DNA of 64,000 bases from Mycobacterium sp. SM1 (lineage in GTDB: Bacteria > Actinomycetota > Actinomycetes > Mycobacteriales > Mycobacteriaceae). The stretch covers positions 1,860,001 through 1,924,000 of the forward strand of contig NZ_JAFLNH010000001.1 of assembly GCF_018361265.1 (NCBI RefSeq). The letters run 5' to 3'. Both the position numbers and the translations under genes were made by a program. The notes beneath the pieces are model-generated. The model was given only the letters and a program-made list of their open reading frames with translations, ran no database searches and was not told the origin of the DNA. Of the stretch, positions 17,864 to 27,452 are shown in pieces; position 1 is the stretch's first letter, and the number at the start of each line of letters is the position of its first letter.

Positions 17864-18196
17864 GAAGCGTCTCTCTCACACTCGTTGTTACTTAGGGGTA
17901 ACCCAGCCGATGCTACTAGCGGGTAAGTTAGTACGCTCGGGTCCGCTCATGGTGACATTGTCGCGTCGTTCGCCGCGACCCAGGCTGCCCTCATTGGACC
18001 TAACCGGACCACGACATCAAGGCTCGACCCGGCCCGCGGCGCCTCATCGGAGGCGAGCCTAGCTGACGGGGATCCTCGCGCCGCACCGCCGAGGTGATCC
18101 CGACGCAGATGAGCGGCCCGGGATGGGTGGACACGAACCGGCGGTAGGCGCAAGCCGGGCCGAGGGTGACCCGAGTCACGCAGCTGGTCGATGGCG
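17864..18196. other. 333-bp gap with no supported gene
   Basis: It separates the reductase start from the end of the Thr-rich membrane protein gene. GC-rich frames on both strands look like chance or shadows. The promoter of the reductase gene should lie at 17870-17950, where the sequence is slightly AT-richer (TTGTTACTTAGGGGTAAC at 17884-17901, a partial palindrome). Confidence 0.45.
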
Positions 18197-18736
18197 TCAG
18201 AGCCCTGGCGGCAGGGTGATCACCGTCGGCAGTGGAGGCAGCGTGATCTGTGACGGCAGAGTAAACGGTCCGGGTGCTGCGCTGCTGGTCGTGGTCGAAG
18301 TGCTGGTCGAGGTGCTGGTCGGAGTCGGGGTGGTGGTGTCGCTGGTGGTCGACGCCGTGGCCGTGGTAGTGGTCATTATCGGGGTTACCGTCGTGGTGGG
18401 CGTCGTCGTGGCGGGCGCGGCGGGCGCGGCGCTCGTCACGGTCGCGGTGGACGGCGTCGCTGTGGGCGTCGTTAGGGACGTGCTGGTCGCCGGAACTCCG
18501 CCGCGGCTTCCCTTGGTCAGCTGGAGGATGCCGTAAATGATCACCATGATCAGAAACGCGACCAGCATGCCCCACCCAACCAGCATCACCGGCCGGCGAT
18601 ACCACGGTGTGGGCTCGGGCGAGGGCTCGTCGCCGCCTGGGCCATACGCTGGCTCTCCGCCACCCTGGCCATAGGCGGACGCGTACCTGGTCGGCTCGTC
18701 TTCGCCACCGCTGCCGGGAGGGCCGTAGCCTGCCAT
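18197..18736 (-). CDS. Small membrane protein with Thr/Ser/Pro-rich outer domain
   Basis: The 179-residue protein has a Gly/Glu/Pro-rich cytoplasmic N-terminus (about 45 residues) and then PWYRRP. One strong membrane helix follows (about residues 50-72, MLVAFLIMVIIYGILQL). About 85 residues dominated by Thr/Ser/Ala/Pro come next, with a C-terminal motif PSQITLPPLPTVITLPPGL. The neighbour at 18855 has the same architecture and the same TVITLPP end, so they are paralogs. The Thr-rich part would lie in the periplasm and is a candidate for O-mannosylation. I do not know the function. Confidence 0.75.
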   Translation of the reverse strand: MAGYGPPGSGGEDEPTRYASAYGQGGGEPAYGPGGDEPSPEPTPWYRRPVMLVGWGMLVAFLIMVIIYGILQLTKGSRGGVPATSTSLTTPTATPSTATVTSAAPAAPATTTPTTTVTPIMTTTTATASTTSDTTTPTPTSTSTSTSTTTSSAAPGPFTLPSQITLPPLPTVITLPPGL

Positions 18737-18854
18737 GGGTGCCGATGCTAGCGGGCGCGGCGATCAATACGGCGCTGCCACGCGGGCGGGACGCCGATCC
18801 GCCACCGCGGTGAAGTAACGGTAACGACGTTTGCGGGTGCACAGGACCGCCGGC

Positions 18855-19352
18855 TCAGAGGTGGGGCGGCAACGTGATCACCGTCGGCACCTGCGGAATC
18901 GTGATCACCGACGGCAGCGGCGGCAGCTTCGGAAGCTCCTCCGGCCAGTGATGGTGCGGAGTTTCGCGCGGTTGCTGCGGCGGTGCTTGAGTGGCCGGAC
19001 CGGTCGCTGGCGGGGGCGGCGCCGGTGCGGATGAGGTGGTGCCGGGTGTGGTCGTGGTGGTCGGCGCAGTGGTGGTGGTGGTGGTGGTTGTGGTCGTCGT
19101 GGTCGTCGGAGTGGGGGCGGGACGAGTCGGGCCCTTCGTTAGCTGCATGATCCCGTAGATGATCAGCCCGATCAGGATTAGGACGAACACGGCCCACGCC
19201 AGCAACGCCTTAGGTTGGCGATACCAGGGGCTGGGTTCCGGCTCCGGTTCGAAAGGCTCGGAAAAGTCGGATGGGCGCGGTTCGCCCCGGCCGAAATCGG
19301 CGTGCTGGGTCGGCTGGTTGCTGAAGTCGTCCGGGGGGCCGAAGCGAGGCAC
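18855..19352 (-). CDS. Paralogous small membrane protein with Thr-rich outer domain
   Basis: The 165-residue protein starts at GTG 19352 (VPRFGPPDDFS). An acidic Pro-rich N-terminus ends in PSPWYRQPKALL, then a membrane helix (about residues 56-78, VFVLILIGLIIYGIMQLTKG). A run of more than ten threonines and a Pro/His-rich end with VITIPQVPTVITLPPHL follow. An upstream extension to 19472 is open but does not look like family sequence. It is 118 bp upstream of its paralog in the same direction. The matching end motif (VITLPP) implies a shared extracellular binding role, which is inference. Confidence 0.7.
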   Translation of the reverse strand: MPRFGPPDDFSNQPTQHADFGRGEPRPSDFSEPFEPEPEPSPWYRQPKALLAWAVFVLILIGLIIYGIMQLTKGPTRPAPTPTTTTTTTTTTTTTAPTTTTTPGTTSSAPAPPPPATGPATQAPPQQPRETPHHHWPEELPKLPPLPSVITIPQVPTVITLPPHL

Positions 19353-19489
19353 GCCACCGATCGTACTGGCCGCAGCGCCGGCGCCGGCGCGCTGTTGACG
19401 GATGGGAGCGTCAAAGCGTTCGACCTGGCTCTCGAGGGTGGTCCCGGGAGGCCTGCGTGGCAGGGGCGACACACGTGACTGAGCTGGTG

Positions 19490-19670
19490 TTACCCGGTGA
19501 ACGCGGCCAAGCCGTCGGACAGGGCACGCAGTTGCGCAGCGCGTCGCCGGTGAAGGACACGCCGTGCATGATCGCCAGCGTCGTCGGCTGCAACTGCGCC
19601 AGCCGCTCCAGAGCGGGTGGCCAGGTTTCGGGTTGGGCCGCTGGCGCGAAACAACGACGCGGGTTCTAAC
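19490..19670 (-). pseudogene. C-terminal fragment of an MBL-fold hydrolase, frameshifted
   Basis: One minus-strand frame reads ETWPPALERLAQLQPTTLA and IMHGVSFTGD, a pattern of the end of metallo-beta-lactamase-fold proteins. The normal ending (AQLRALSDGLAAFTG, stop at 19490) is in the next frame, so a frameshift lies near 19535. The rest of the gene is not recognisable upstream. It is a decayed relic. Confidence 0.45.
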
Positions 19671-19904
19671 CCCGGTGTCTTACAGCCGGATTCGCTGAGT
19701 TGTCGGGCACTGGCCGATGTCATGCACGTCGTTTTCGGGGTGACGACGGGCTGTCGGCCACATAGGTCGTTCAGCGACGACATGAAGGCCAGTGGGCCGT
19801 GGATGACCTCGGCGTGAGGCGCAGGTGCCGGTAACAGGCGGGGGTGCCGGTAACCCGAGTCATCGCGCGGATCACAGCGCCAACTCGCCTGCGATAGCGA
19901 ACCC

Positions 19905-20777
19905 CTAATCGCTCGGAGGCGGGCGCATCGACACATCCCGGAGTCCTCGCCGGACTTCTGGCGTTGTCAAGACGCTTGAATCGCAGCTCAGCGAAGCCGC
20001 GGCAACATCAACAGAACCCTTGTGTACCACCAGAAATTGGCCGGGCGCACTTGCGGCGGAAAGGAGCTCATAGTTGAACTCGAGTTCGCCGAAATCCTGA
20101 TGTTTAAGCCGTTTGACTTGCCCGGCGGAGACACCGATGTCATGGCTTTTCCACATCCGGACGAAATCGTTGCTCTTGCTGGAAAGCTCGTGGATGATCT
20201 CGGCCACGTCTGGTTGGTAGTCGATATCGGCGCCGGTGATGCGGCGCATCGTGGCGACGGTGCTTCTGGCATAAGACTCCCAGTTTACCCAAGCGGTTTT
20301 CGCCTCGGGATCCAGGAAAAGCAAGCGCAAAATATTTCCAGTAATCGTGAATTGGTCAAACAGCAGCGACGCCTGCACGTTTTTGGCGAGCACGTCACAC
20401 CGGCGATTGACAATATACGCAGGCCCAAGTGTCCAGCTTTGCATGAGTAAAAGCAAATACTCTGCCGGGCCTTGCTGCTCGCTGGGGTTTTGGCGCCAGC
20501 GGTGTTGCGGGATCGCGAGGCCATGCAAATAGGCCGCCTCTTCCAGAGACAAGCCGAGCGCGCTCACCAACGCGTCCAAGACCTGGACCGAGGGGTGCTT
20601 TTCTCGTCCTTGCTCCAGGCGGGCGTAATAGTCAGCGCTGATCCCTGCCCGCACGGCCACCTCCTCGCGACGCAGCCCAGGGGTTCGCCGGCGCCGAGTG
20701 GGTTCGCCGTCGCGCTCCGGGCAGGGCGTGATCGCCTCCCGCCGCGCACGAAGGAATTCCCCCAGTGTTGTCGTCAT
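19905..20777 (-). CDS. XRE-type helix-turn-helix regulator with MmyB-like ligand-binding domain
   Basis: The 290-residue protein has an N-terminal HTH (residues about 10-75) with RTPGLRREEVAVRAGISADYYARLEQGR in family form and VLDALVSALGLSLEEAAYL. A C-terminal MLTR/MmyB-like domain (about 105-275) holds PAYIVNRRCDVLAKN and the AGADxDY-like segment TGADIDYQPD. Such regulators typically repress or activate an adjacent reductase or efflux gene after binding a hydrophobic ligand such as a fatty acid. Here the divergent neighbour is the mmpS-mmpL pair, 430 bp away. Two CCTAGG palindromes at 20805-20825 just upstream may be its operator. Confidence 0.85.
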   Translation of the reverse strand: MTTTLGEFLRARREAITPCPERDGEPTRRRRTPGLRREEVAVRAGISADYYARLEQGREKHPSVQVLDALVSALGLSLEEAAYLHGLAIPQHRWRQNPSEQQGPAEYLLLLMQSWTLGPAYIVNRRCDVLAKNVQASLLFDQFTITGNILRLLFLDPEAKTAWVNWESYARSTVATMRRITGADIDYQPDVAEIIHELSSKSNDFVRMWKSHDIGVSAGQVKRLKHQDFGELEFNYELLSAASAPGQFLVVHKGSVDVAAASLSCDSSVLTTPEVRRGLRDVSMRPPPSD

Positions 20778-20804
20778 GAGGCAGTGATGCTAGCGGACGG
20801 TTTT

Positions 20805-20825
20805 CCTAGGTATCAAACTCCTAGG
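20805..20825. promoter_or_regulatory. Paired CCTAGG palindromes, candidate operator
   Basis: CCTAGG occurs at 20805-20810 and again at 20820-20825, 28-48 bp upstream of the XRE-type regulator start, with an AT-rich 9-bp middle. The symmetry and position suggest autoregulation and possibly control of the divergent mmpS-mmpL genes. Not proven from sequence. Confidence 0.45.
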
Positions 20826-21204
20826 CTAATTTCGGTCTGTCTGCAGCTTACCGTCATCGGGCATCATATATAGCCGTGCTATGCAACCGCCTGCTTCTCG
20901 ACGGTGCGCGTCATGCGCTGTTGAGGATTCCGCGGGGCGGTCCAGGTAGCGCCGGAGCGGGGCAACTTCCGATTCGGGGGTCGGGCGGCATCGGGGCCGT
21001 GTCGGCTCATGGAGTCAGCACGCGACCTCCCCGGTGAGGGCCGACCTGTTCGAGGGGCGAAGGGTGCCAGCGGTTGGTCACACGCAAGCGTGTGCGACGG
21101 TCAAAGAGCGGCCCACCACTCGCTGCAGGTAGTGCGCGACCCGAGGCAGCGCCTCCCGCACGGGCCGGCTCCGCGGCACCGGGTGGGCGGTGAGAGGAGT
21201 CACG
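20826..21204. other. Intergenic region upstream of mmpS
   Basis: It has no supported gene. An AT-rich block at 20850-20885 (ATCATATATAGCC) could hold the mmpS-mmpL promoter. The ribosome binding site GAGAGGAG at 21192-21199 serves the mmpS gene. Confidence 0.5.
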
Positions 21205-21630
21205 ATGCTGAAAGTTCTCAAGCGGATGTGGATCCCGCTGGTCATCGCGGCGGTGGTGACAGTCGGTGGCTTTGCCGCCTATCGGTTACATGGGATCTTT
21301 GGCTCGCACCGTCTTTCGGCGGCCGGGCAGGTTGAAGCGATTGTGCCGATCAATGTCAAGCGGGTGACATACGAGGTTTTCGGTCCAGCGGGAACGGCCG
21401 GCTACATCACATACTTAGACGAGAACGCCCAGCCCCACGGGGCGAATTTCACCAGCCTGCCCTGGTCGCATACCCTGACCACGACGCTGCCAGGGGTCTT
21501 CGCCGCAGTGGTCGCCCAGGGCGATAGCGAGACGATCGGGTGCCGCATCGTCGTCGACGGCCGGCTCAAAGACGAGGAATCCACCACCATCCTTAACGCG
21601 CAGACATTCTGCTTGGACAAGGCCGCATGA
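21205..21630 (+). CDS. MmpS-family membrane accessory protein
   Basis: The 141-residue protein has one N-terminal membrane anchor (IPLVIAAVVTVGGFAAYRL) and a periplasmic domain. That domain carries the MmpS signatures KRVTYEVFG, GTAGYITYLDENAQP, LPWSHTL and two late cysteines (IGCRIVVDG, TFCLD). MmpS proteins work with MmpL transporters to export siderophores or cell-wall lipids. ATG 21205 is preceded by GAGAGGAG. The stop overlaps the mmpL start by four bases (ATGA), which indicates translational coupling. Which lipid or siderophore is exported cannot be told. Confidence 0.92.
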   Translation: MLKVLKRMWIPLVIAAVVTVGGFAAYRLHGIFGSHRLSAAGQVEAIVPINVKRVTYEVFGPAGTAGYITYLDENAQPHGANFTSLPWSHTLTTTLPGVFAAVVAQGDSETIGCRIVVDGRLKDEESTTILNAQTFCLDKAA

Positions 21631-24527
21631 GCGGCGACTCCACCCAAGCGTCGGTGCTAGCGCGGACGATTCGCCGGCTCGCGGTGCCCATCATCATCGC
21701 CTGGCTGGGGTGCACCATCGCCATCTTTGTGGCCGCGCCGAAGCTGGAAAAGGTCGAGCGCGAAAACACCGTGGGCCTATTGCCCAAAGACGCTCCCTCG
21801 CTGATCGCGATGAAGCGCCAGGGCAAGGTGTTTCACGAGTTCGACTCCGACAGCGTCGCGATGGTAGTGCTGGTCGGCGACCAGCCCCTGGGAACCGAGG
21901 CGCGCCGCTACTACGACGGCCTGGTGCGTCAGCTGGAGCACGACACCAAACATGTCCAGCATGTGCAGAACTACTGGGGTGACCTGATCACGGCGGCGGG
22001 CAACCAGAGCGCCGACAGCAAAGCCGCCTACGTGCAGGTGAACCTCGTCGGCGACCAGGGCACGACGGCGGCTGACGAATCGGTGCACGCGGTGCAAGAC
22101 ATTGTGGCGCACTCGCACCCGCCGACGGGAATCAAGGCCTATGTCACCGGGCAGGCCCCGCAAACCACCGACACCACCGAGGCCGGCGATAAAAGCATGG
22201 GGCAACGCGTCGCGATAACGATCGTCGTCGCCGCGATCATGCTGCTGATCGTCTATCGCTCGATCATCACCGTGCTGCTCGTGCTCCTCGTGGTGTTCAT
22301 CGAACTAGGCGTTTCCCGCGGGGTCGTCGCGGTGATCGGGAACTTTCACGTCATGGGGTTCACGACGTTTGCGGTCAGCCTGCTCATGTCGCTGGTCATA
22401 GCCGCGGGAACCGATTACGCCATATTTTTCATCGGGCGCTACCACGAGGCGCGTCAAGCGGGCCAGGATCGTGAAACGGCCTTTTACACCACCTATCGCG
22501 GGGTGGCCCACGTTGTCTTGGGCTCGGGCCTCACCGTCGCCGGAGCGATGCTGTGCCTGAAGCTGACGCGGCTGCCGTATTTGAACACCCTGGCCATTCC
22601 CTGCGCCATCGGGCTGCTCGTCGTGATCGTCGCCTCGCTCACCCTGGTTCCAGCCATTCTGGTCGCCGGTGGCCGTGTCGGCCTGCTGGACCCGAAACGC
22701 CCGATCAATGTCCGCGGGTGGCGGCGGATCGGAACCGCGGTGGTGCGCTGGCCCGCGCCGATCCTCGCGGGCGCCCTGGCCGTCGCCGTCGTCGGCGGAC
22801 TCGCGTTGCCGGGGTATCAGACCAGCTACGACAACCGTCGCTACATTCCCGCAAGCCTGGAATCCAATGTCGGGTACGCCGCCGCCCTGCAGCATTTCAC
22901 CTACGCCCGACTCAATCCCGATATATTGCTCGTCGAAGCCGACCACGATCTTCGGAACCCGGTCGACATGCTCGACCTGGACCGGATCGCCGGAAACATC
23001 TTCCGCGTGCCGGGAATCGCTCGGGTGCAAAGCATCACCCGGCCGCTGGGCTACAACATCGAGCACGGCACCATCCCGTTTCAAGTGGCGATGGGTCCCA
23101 TCCCCATCCGGGATAACTTGCGGTATTTGAAAGACCGTCTCGCCGATATTCTCAGGCTGAGCCGCGACGACCTCGGCCTCCAGATCGCAACTTTAGAACA
23201 CATGTACAAGGTGCAGCAAGAACTAGCCAATTCGATTGACGACAGCGCTAAAGTCACAGCGGATACCGCCGCCATTTCTGATGAAATACGCGACCATCTC
23301 GCAGATTTCGATGATGTCTGGCGGCCGATTCGCAGCTACTTCTACTGGGAAAAGCACTGCTTCGACATCCCGATATGTTGGTCGTTGCGCTCCATCTTCG
23401 ACGCCCTGGACGGCTTCGACAAGCTTTCCGAGAATTTCCATTCTCTAGCCAAAGCTCTCCAAAGCAGCGCTGCCGCGTCCCGAGAGCTGGTCAAATTGAT
23501 CCCACCGTTGATCGCCGTCGCCAAGTCCATGCAGACCACGTTTTTGACCCTCTACAGCAGTTTTAATGACCTGGTCACTCAAATGGACCGCATGACCGAC
23601 ACGGCGACCCTGATGGGCAAGTTCTTCGACCAGGCGAAAATCGACGGTCTTTTCTACATCCCGCCGGAGGTGTTCGGCAGTCACGACTTCCAGCAAGGAC
23701 TTAAACTACTGGTCTCTCCCGACGGCAAGGCCGCCCGCATGATCATTACCCACGACGGCAATCCCGCCAGCACCGAAGGCATCTCCCATGTCGACGCGGA
23801 GCTCAAGGCCGCACGCGAGGCCGTCAAGGAAACCCCGTTGGCCAACGCCAAGTTCTATCTCGGGGGCACCGCGGCGTCCTGGAAAGACATCCAGCAAGCC
23901 ACCAAATACGACGTGATGGTCGAGGCCATGGCGGCGCTCATCCTGATCTTCATCGTGATGCTGGTGATCACCCGGGCACTGTTTGCCTCGATGGTGATCG
24001 TCGGCACGGTGGTGCTCTCGCTGGCCACCGGCTTCGGGATATCCGTCATCGTCTGGCAGCATCTTGTCGGCCTGGACTTGAACTGGATCGTGCTGCCGTT
24101 CTCGGTCACCATCCTGCTGGCGGTGGGCTCTGACTACAACCTGTTGCTGGTGTCGCGGTTCAAGGAGGAGATCGGCGCCGGGCTCAAGACGGGGATCATC
24201 CGCGCCATGGGCGGCACCGGTGGAGTCGTGACCGCCGCGGGCCTGGTGTTTGCCTTTACCATGGCGGCGCTGGTCGTCAACAAATTGCGCACCATCGGGC
24301 AGGGCGGCTCGACTATCGGCCTGGGCCTGCTGGTGGACACCTTGATCGTGCGCTCGCTGATGACGCCGTCCATCGCCGCGCTGCTGGGGCGTTGGTTCTG
24401 GTGGCCGTTGCGGGTGCGCTCCCGGCCCGCGCGCCACGGGATGCCGTCCGGCCCGGGGGTCCATGACGCCGAAACCGCACCACTGGCCGCACCGTCGATC
24501 GCCAGATTCGACGGCGAAACCGGATAA
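21627..24527 (+). CDS. MmpL-family RND transporter
   Basis: The 966-residue inner-membrane protein has two RND halves. The first runs from the N-terminal helix (VPIIIAWLGCTIAIFVA) through a roughly 150-residue periplasmic loop to five helices carrying GTDYAIFFIGRYHE. The second has a large loop with a coiled-coil stretch (about residues 500-560) and a Cys pair (KHCFDIPIC), then helices with GSDYNLLLVSRFKEE. The DY pairs in these helices are the proton-relay sites of MmpL proteins. Length and the coupled mmpS are typical of the MmpL4/MmpL5 group. It converges on the permease gene 27 bp away. Confidence 0.93.
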   Translation: MSGDSTQASVLARTIRRLAVPIIIAWLGCTIAIFVAAPKLEKVERENTVGLLPKDAPSLIAMKRQGKVFHEFDSDSVAMVVLVGDQPLGTEARRYYDGLVRQLEHDTKHVQHVQNYWGDLITAAGNQSADSKAAYVQVNLVGDQGTTAADESVHAVQDIVAHSHPPTGIKAYVTGQAPQTTDTTEAGDKSMGQRVAITIVVAAIMLLIVYRSIITVLLVLLVVFIELGVSRGVVAVIGNFHVMGFTTFAVSLLMSLVIAAGTDYAIFFIGRYHEARQAGQDRETAFYTTYRGVAHVVLGSGLTVAGAMLCLKLTRLPYLNTLAIPCAIGLLVVIVASLTLVPAILVAGGRVGLLDPKRPINVRGWRRIGTAVVRWPAPILAGALAVAVVGGLALPGYQTSYDNRRYIPASLESNVGYAAALQHFTYARLNPDILLVEADHDLRNPVDMLDLDRIAGNIFRVPGIARVQSITRPLGYNIEHGTIPFQVAMGPIPIRDNLRYLKDRLADILRLSRDDLGLQIATLEHMYKVQQELANSIDDSAKVTADTAAISDEIRDHLADFDDVWRPIRSYFYWEKHCFDIPICWSLRSIFDALDGFDKLSENFHSLAKALQSSAAASRELVKLIPPLIAVAKSMQTTFLTLYSSFNDLVTQMDRMTDTATLMGKFFDQAKIDGLFYIPPEVFGSHDFQQGLKLLVSPDGKAARMIITHDGNPASTEGISHVDAELKAAREAVKETPLANAKFYLGGTAASWKDIQQATKYDVMVEAMAALILIFIVMLVITRALFASMVIVGTVVLSLATGFGISVIVWQHLVGLDLNWIVLPFSVTILLAVGSDYNLLLVSRFKEEIGAGLKTGIIRAMGGTGGVVTAAGLVFAFTMAALVVNKLRTIGQGGSTIGLGLLVDTLIVRSLMTPSIAALLGRWFWWPLRVRSRPARHGMPSGPGVHDAETAPLAAPSIARFDGETG

Positions 24528-24554
24528 GGCGCTCCGCCAACCGGACGGGTCCGA

Positions 24555-26084
24555 TCACTCGTCCGGATCCACCGCCGGGTTGGCGACGATCGGGACATCC
24601 TCAACGGCCGGGACATCGGGGGCGAGCGGAAGGCCGCGGGCCGGGCCGCCGGTTTCTGCGGCGCTGGTCGCCACCCGGTCGCGCACCAGATACCAGCCGC
24701 CGATCAGGGCGGGGATGCCGATCACCATCGTCGCGACGATCCAGGGACCACGTTGGGCGTCGAGCACCATCAGCACCAGCACGGCAGCCAGGAACGTCAG
24801 CGTCAGGTAGCCGCTGTAGGGGGCCAGCGGCATCCGGAATCGCGGTCGGCGCATCATCCCGGCATTCGCCATCCGGTAAAGACGAAGCTGGCACGCCACG
24901 ATTGTCGCCCAGGCCGCCATGACACCCAAAGCGGCGATATGCAATACGATTTCAAACGCTTGGCCCGGCCTGACCGCGTTGAGCACGACCCCGAAAAGGC
25001 CGACCATGCTGGTCAGCAAGATCCCGCCGTAGGGCACGCCGCTCCGCGACATCCGGGCGGTGAACTTCGGTCCACTGCCGTTCACTGCCATCGATCGCAG
25101 GATGCGGCCGGTCGAATACAGCCCCGCGTTCAGGCTCGAGAACGCGGCGGTGAGGACCACCACATTCATCACGCTGCCGGCGCCGCTGAAACCGATCTTG
25201 GAGAAGAACGTCACGAAGGGGCTTTCGTGTTCTTTGTAGGCGGTGTAGGGCAATAGCAGTGCCAGCAGGGCCACCGACCCGACATAGAAGATCCCGACGC
25301 GGGCCACCACCGCGTTGATCGCGCGCGGCATGATCTTCTCCGGCTCGGCCGTTTCCCCGGCGGCGGTGCCGACCAGTTCGACGGCGGCGTAGGAGAACAC
25401 CACGCCGGAGGTAACCAGCACCAGGGGCAGCGGGCCGGTCGGCAAGAACCCCCCGTGGTCGGCCCACAGTCCCAGGCCGGTGTTCCGCCCGTCGACCTGG
25501 AAGCGCCCGGCCAGAAAGACGGTTCCGACGATCAGAAACGTCGTCAGCGCCAGCACCTTGACCAATGCCGCCCAAAACTCGAACTCGCCGAAGGCCTTCA
25601 CCGAGATCAGGTTGACGGCGACCACCGCCACCAGTGCGACGAGCGCGAGGGTCCACTGCGGGACGGCATCGAAGGCCTTCCAATAGTGGCAGTACTTGGC
25701 GATCGCGGTGCTGTCCACGATTCCGGTCATCGCCCAGTTCAGGAAGTACATCCAGCCAGCGACGAAAGCCGCTTTCTCCCCGAAGAATTCGCGTGCGTAT
25801 GACACGAACGACCCGGATGACGGGCGGTGTAGCACCAGTTCGCCCAGCGCGCGCAGGATCAGGAACACAAACCCGCCGCAGATCGCATACACGAGGAATA
25901 ACCCCGGCCCTGCCGAGGCCAGCCGTCCTCCCGCCCCGAGGAACAGCCCGGTTCCGATGGCGCCGCCGATCGCGATCATCTGCAGCTGCCGGCGGTGCAG
26001 ATCGTGGTGATAGCCCACGTCCTCCCGAGTGAGCAGCGCGGTCTCAGCGGCACCGGGGGGCGGCGTGCTGGGCAGCAGGGGCAT
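24555..26084 (-). CDS. ansP2: L-asparagine permease-type amino acid transporter (AnsP2-like)
   Basis: The 509-residue APC-superfamily permease has about 12 membrane helices. The conserved start [42 protein letters not shown] and [11 protein letters not shown] match the mycobacterial AnsP proteins closely. Rv0346c lies in the same chromosomal interval upstream of dnaK. Homologs import asparagine, a nitrogen source and, through ammonia release, a means of resisting acid. I chose ATG 26084 because AGAGGAAG precedes it; the frame stays open far upstream, but that part is non-family sequence. The protein has a somewhat longer N-terminus than I recall for Rv0346c. Confidence 0.9.
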   Translation of the reverse strand: MPLLPSTPPPGAAETALLTREDVGYHHDLHRRQLQMIAIGGAIGTGLFLGAGGRLASAGPGLFLVYAICGGFVFLILRALGELVLHRPSSGSFVSYAREFFGEKAAFVAGWMYFLNWAMTGIVDSTAIAKYCHYWKAFDAVPQWTLALVALVAVVAVNLISVKAFGEFEFWAALVKVLALTTFLIVGTVFLAGRFQVDGRNTGLGLWADHGGFLPTGPLPLVLVTSGVVFSYAAVELVGTAAGETAEPEKIMPRAINAVVARVGIFYVGSVALLALLLPYTAYKEHESPFVTFFSKIGFSGAGSVMNVVVLTAAFSSLNAGLYSTGRILRSMAVNGSGPKFTARMSRSGVPYGGILLTSMVGLFGVVLNAVRPGQAFEIVLHIAALGVMAAWATIVACQLRLYRMANAGMMRRPRFRMPLAPYSGYLTLTFLAAVLVLMVLDAQRGPWIVATMVIGIPALIGGWYLVRDRVATSAAETGGPARGLPLAPDVPAVEDVPIVANPAVDPDE

Positions 26085-26225
26085 CGGCTTCCTCTCGCGT
26101 GGCGTGGCGCAGCGCTGCGACGCGGACACTCCGAGGATAGGCTGCGAGGCTACCGCAGCGGTCTCACTGGCGGGCCCGTTGGCATCGGGTAAATACGTAG
26201 TGGCTGGTACCGCCCTACAGGACCG

Positions 26226-26580
26226 GCGCCGACGTGGCCATCGAGGCCTCCGTCCTACTTCGCCGTGGCTGCCGACGCGGGCGCGCACACAGGCGCCGGT
26301 GTATTCCCGATGAACGGCGTAGCTGGAGCGCCTTTGAGGCGGTGGGCCAGGGCCGAGATCGCCAGCGTGGGCGGATAGGCGACCAGCACGTGCACGTGGT
26401 CGGCCTCGCCGTTGAACTCGACCAACTCGACGTCCAGCTCGGCGCACACGGCGCGCAGGGGGTGCTCGGCGCAGGTGGGCATTGGATCGGTGAACAGTTT
26501 GCGCCGGTAGGTGGTTACGACGACGAGGTGGGCGTGCCGCAGCGACACGCTGTGGCGGGCGCGGCGATACGTCGTTTGTG
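26226..26580 (-). pseudogene. IS200/IS605-type TnpA (Y1 transposase), frameshifted
   Basis: The frame reads [21 protein letters not shown], then [16 protein letters not shown] in family form with the HUH metal motif HVH, and [16 protein letters not shown]. After that the family sequence moves to another frame ([16 protein letters not shown]), so a frameshift lies near 26320. The segment with the catalytic tyrosine is lost. It is back to back with a TnpB N-terminal remnant, as in intact elements of this family. Confidence 0.75.
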
Positions 26581-26743
26581 TCCGTGGGCACCTCTTTTTT
26601 TACCGGCGTGCGGGTGTATAACGCGGTGCTGGGGGAGCCCCGTGGCGCGCATCAAAGCCCGGCGTCAAGCCAAAACCGCGATGCGACGGGGCCGCTCGGC
26701 GCGAACCTCCACCGCCGGCCAGCCCACGGCGCTAGCCGCATGA
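26581..26743 (+). pseudogene. N-terminal remnant of a TnpB gene
   Basis: The start [16 protein letters not shown] is the common N-terminal pattern of actinobacterial TnpB proteins. A frameshift then moves to [16 protein letters not shown], and the rest of the gene is absent. It diverges from the TnpA remnant, so 26226-26743 is one decayed IS200/IS605 element. Confidence 0.55.
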
Positions 26744-26818
26744 GCGGCCATCGAGACAGCCGGCCGGCACGATCAATGCCCGCAGTTCACTGCGGGGAGG
26801 ACGTCAAGCGATGACCCT

Positions 26819-27226
26819 CTATGCAGTTGGCGATTCGATGATGCGGCAGACGGTGGCAGCCTGTCCGCGACGTTGATCGCTGCGGGCAGTCTGTAGCGCG
26901 GCGGCCAGGGTGGCGCGTAGGGCGCGTAGGTGGGCGATAGCGCAGTCGATGTCGCGAATGTGCGTGCCGAGCAGTGCGATGACCTGTTCACAGGGTGCCA
27001 CGCCGTGACGATGCAGGTCGAGGATGTCTTTGATCTCCGACAGGGTTAGGCCGAGGGTTCGGGCCCGCACAATAAACCGAAGGATCGCGATGTCGTCGTC
27101 GCTGAAGAGCCGGTAGCCGGCTTGGGTGCGCTCGACCGGCGGTAGCAGCCCCTTGGCTTCCCAGATCCGGATGGCCTTGGCCGAGACGCCGACGGCGTCG
27201 GCGGCGTCACCGACGGTGTGGGTCAT
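26819..27226 (-). CDS. MerR-family metal-responsive regulator
   Basis: The 135-residue protein has the MerR winged HTH (TVGDAADAVGVSAKAIRIWEAKGLLPPV in family form, GYRLFSDDDIAILRFI), a dimerisation helix and a short C-terminal loop. Cysteines are at 79, 95 and 127 counted from ATG 27226. Cys79 is the position that in MerR and ZntR marks divalent-metal sensing; copper sensors of the CueR type have Ser there. Earlier starts (27256, 27325) are possible. A MerR-type promoter at 27453-27483 points at this gene, so it probably regulates itself and the linked promoters at 30.3 and 30.5 kb. Confidence 0.9.
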   Translation of the reverse strand: MTHTVGDAADAVGVSAKAIRIWEAKGLLPPVERTQAGYRLFSDDDIAILRFIVRARTLGLTLSEIKDILDLHRHGVAPCEQVIALLGTHIRDIDCAIAHLRALRATLAAALQTARSDQRRGQAATVCRIIESPTA

Positions 27227-27452
27227 CAGAGTTCGTTCACGGACGGGACCCGCCATTGATGACCGTTCCCAGTCGGAGGGTTCAAGCGTAGCGGTGCGAG
27301 TCCCCGATGCAGGTGTCTCACTCATTGCTCGTTGGGGGAGCGGTGTCGGCGTCGCGAGTCCGTTTCCCCTTCCTCCTTTTTAGGCTGAAGTGCAGACATT
27401 GGTCTGGCGGCGCCTCGCGCGTGCGCGGCGGGCGTCGCCGCCGGTAACTCCA

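Noticed and set aside
18000..18842. 280-codon open frame overlapping the Thr-rich membrane protein
   Set aside because: It is out of frame with a protein that has a clear membrane helix and a paralog; the frame itself is His/Arg-rich shadow.
26085..26591. N-terminal extension of the asparagine permease to 678 residues
   Set aside because: It runs through the TnpA remnant and lacks family sequence; ATG 26084 has a good ribosome binding site.
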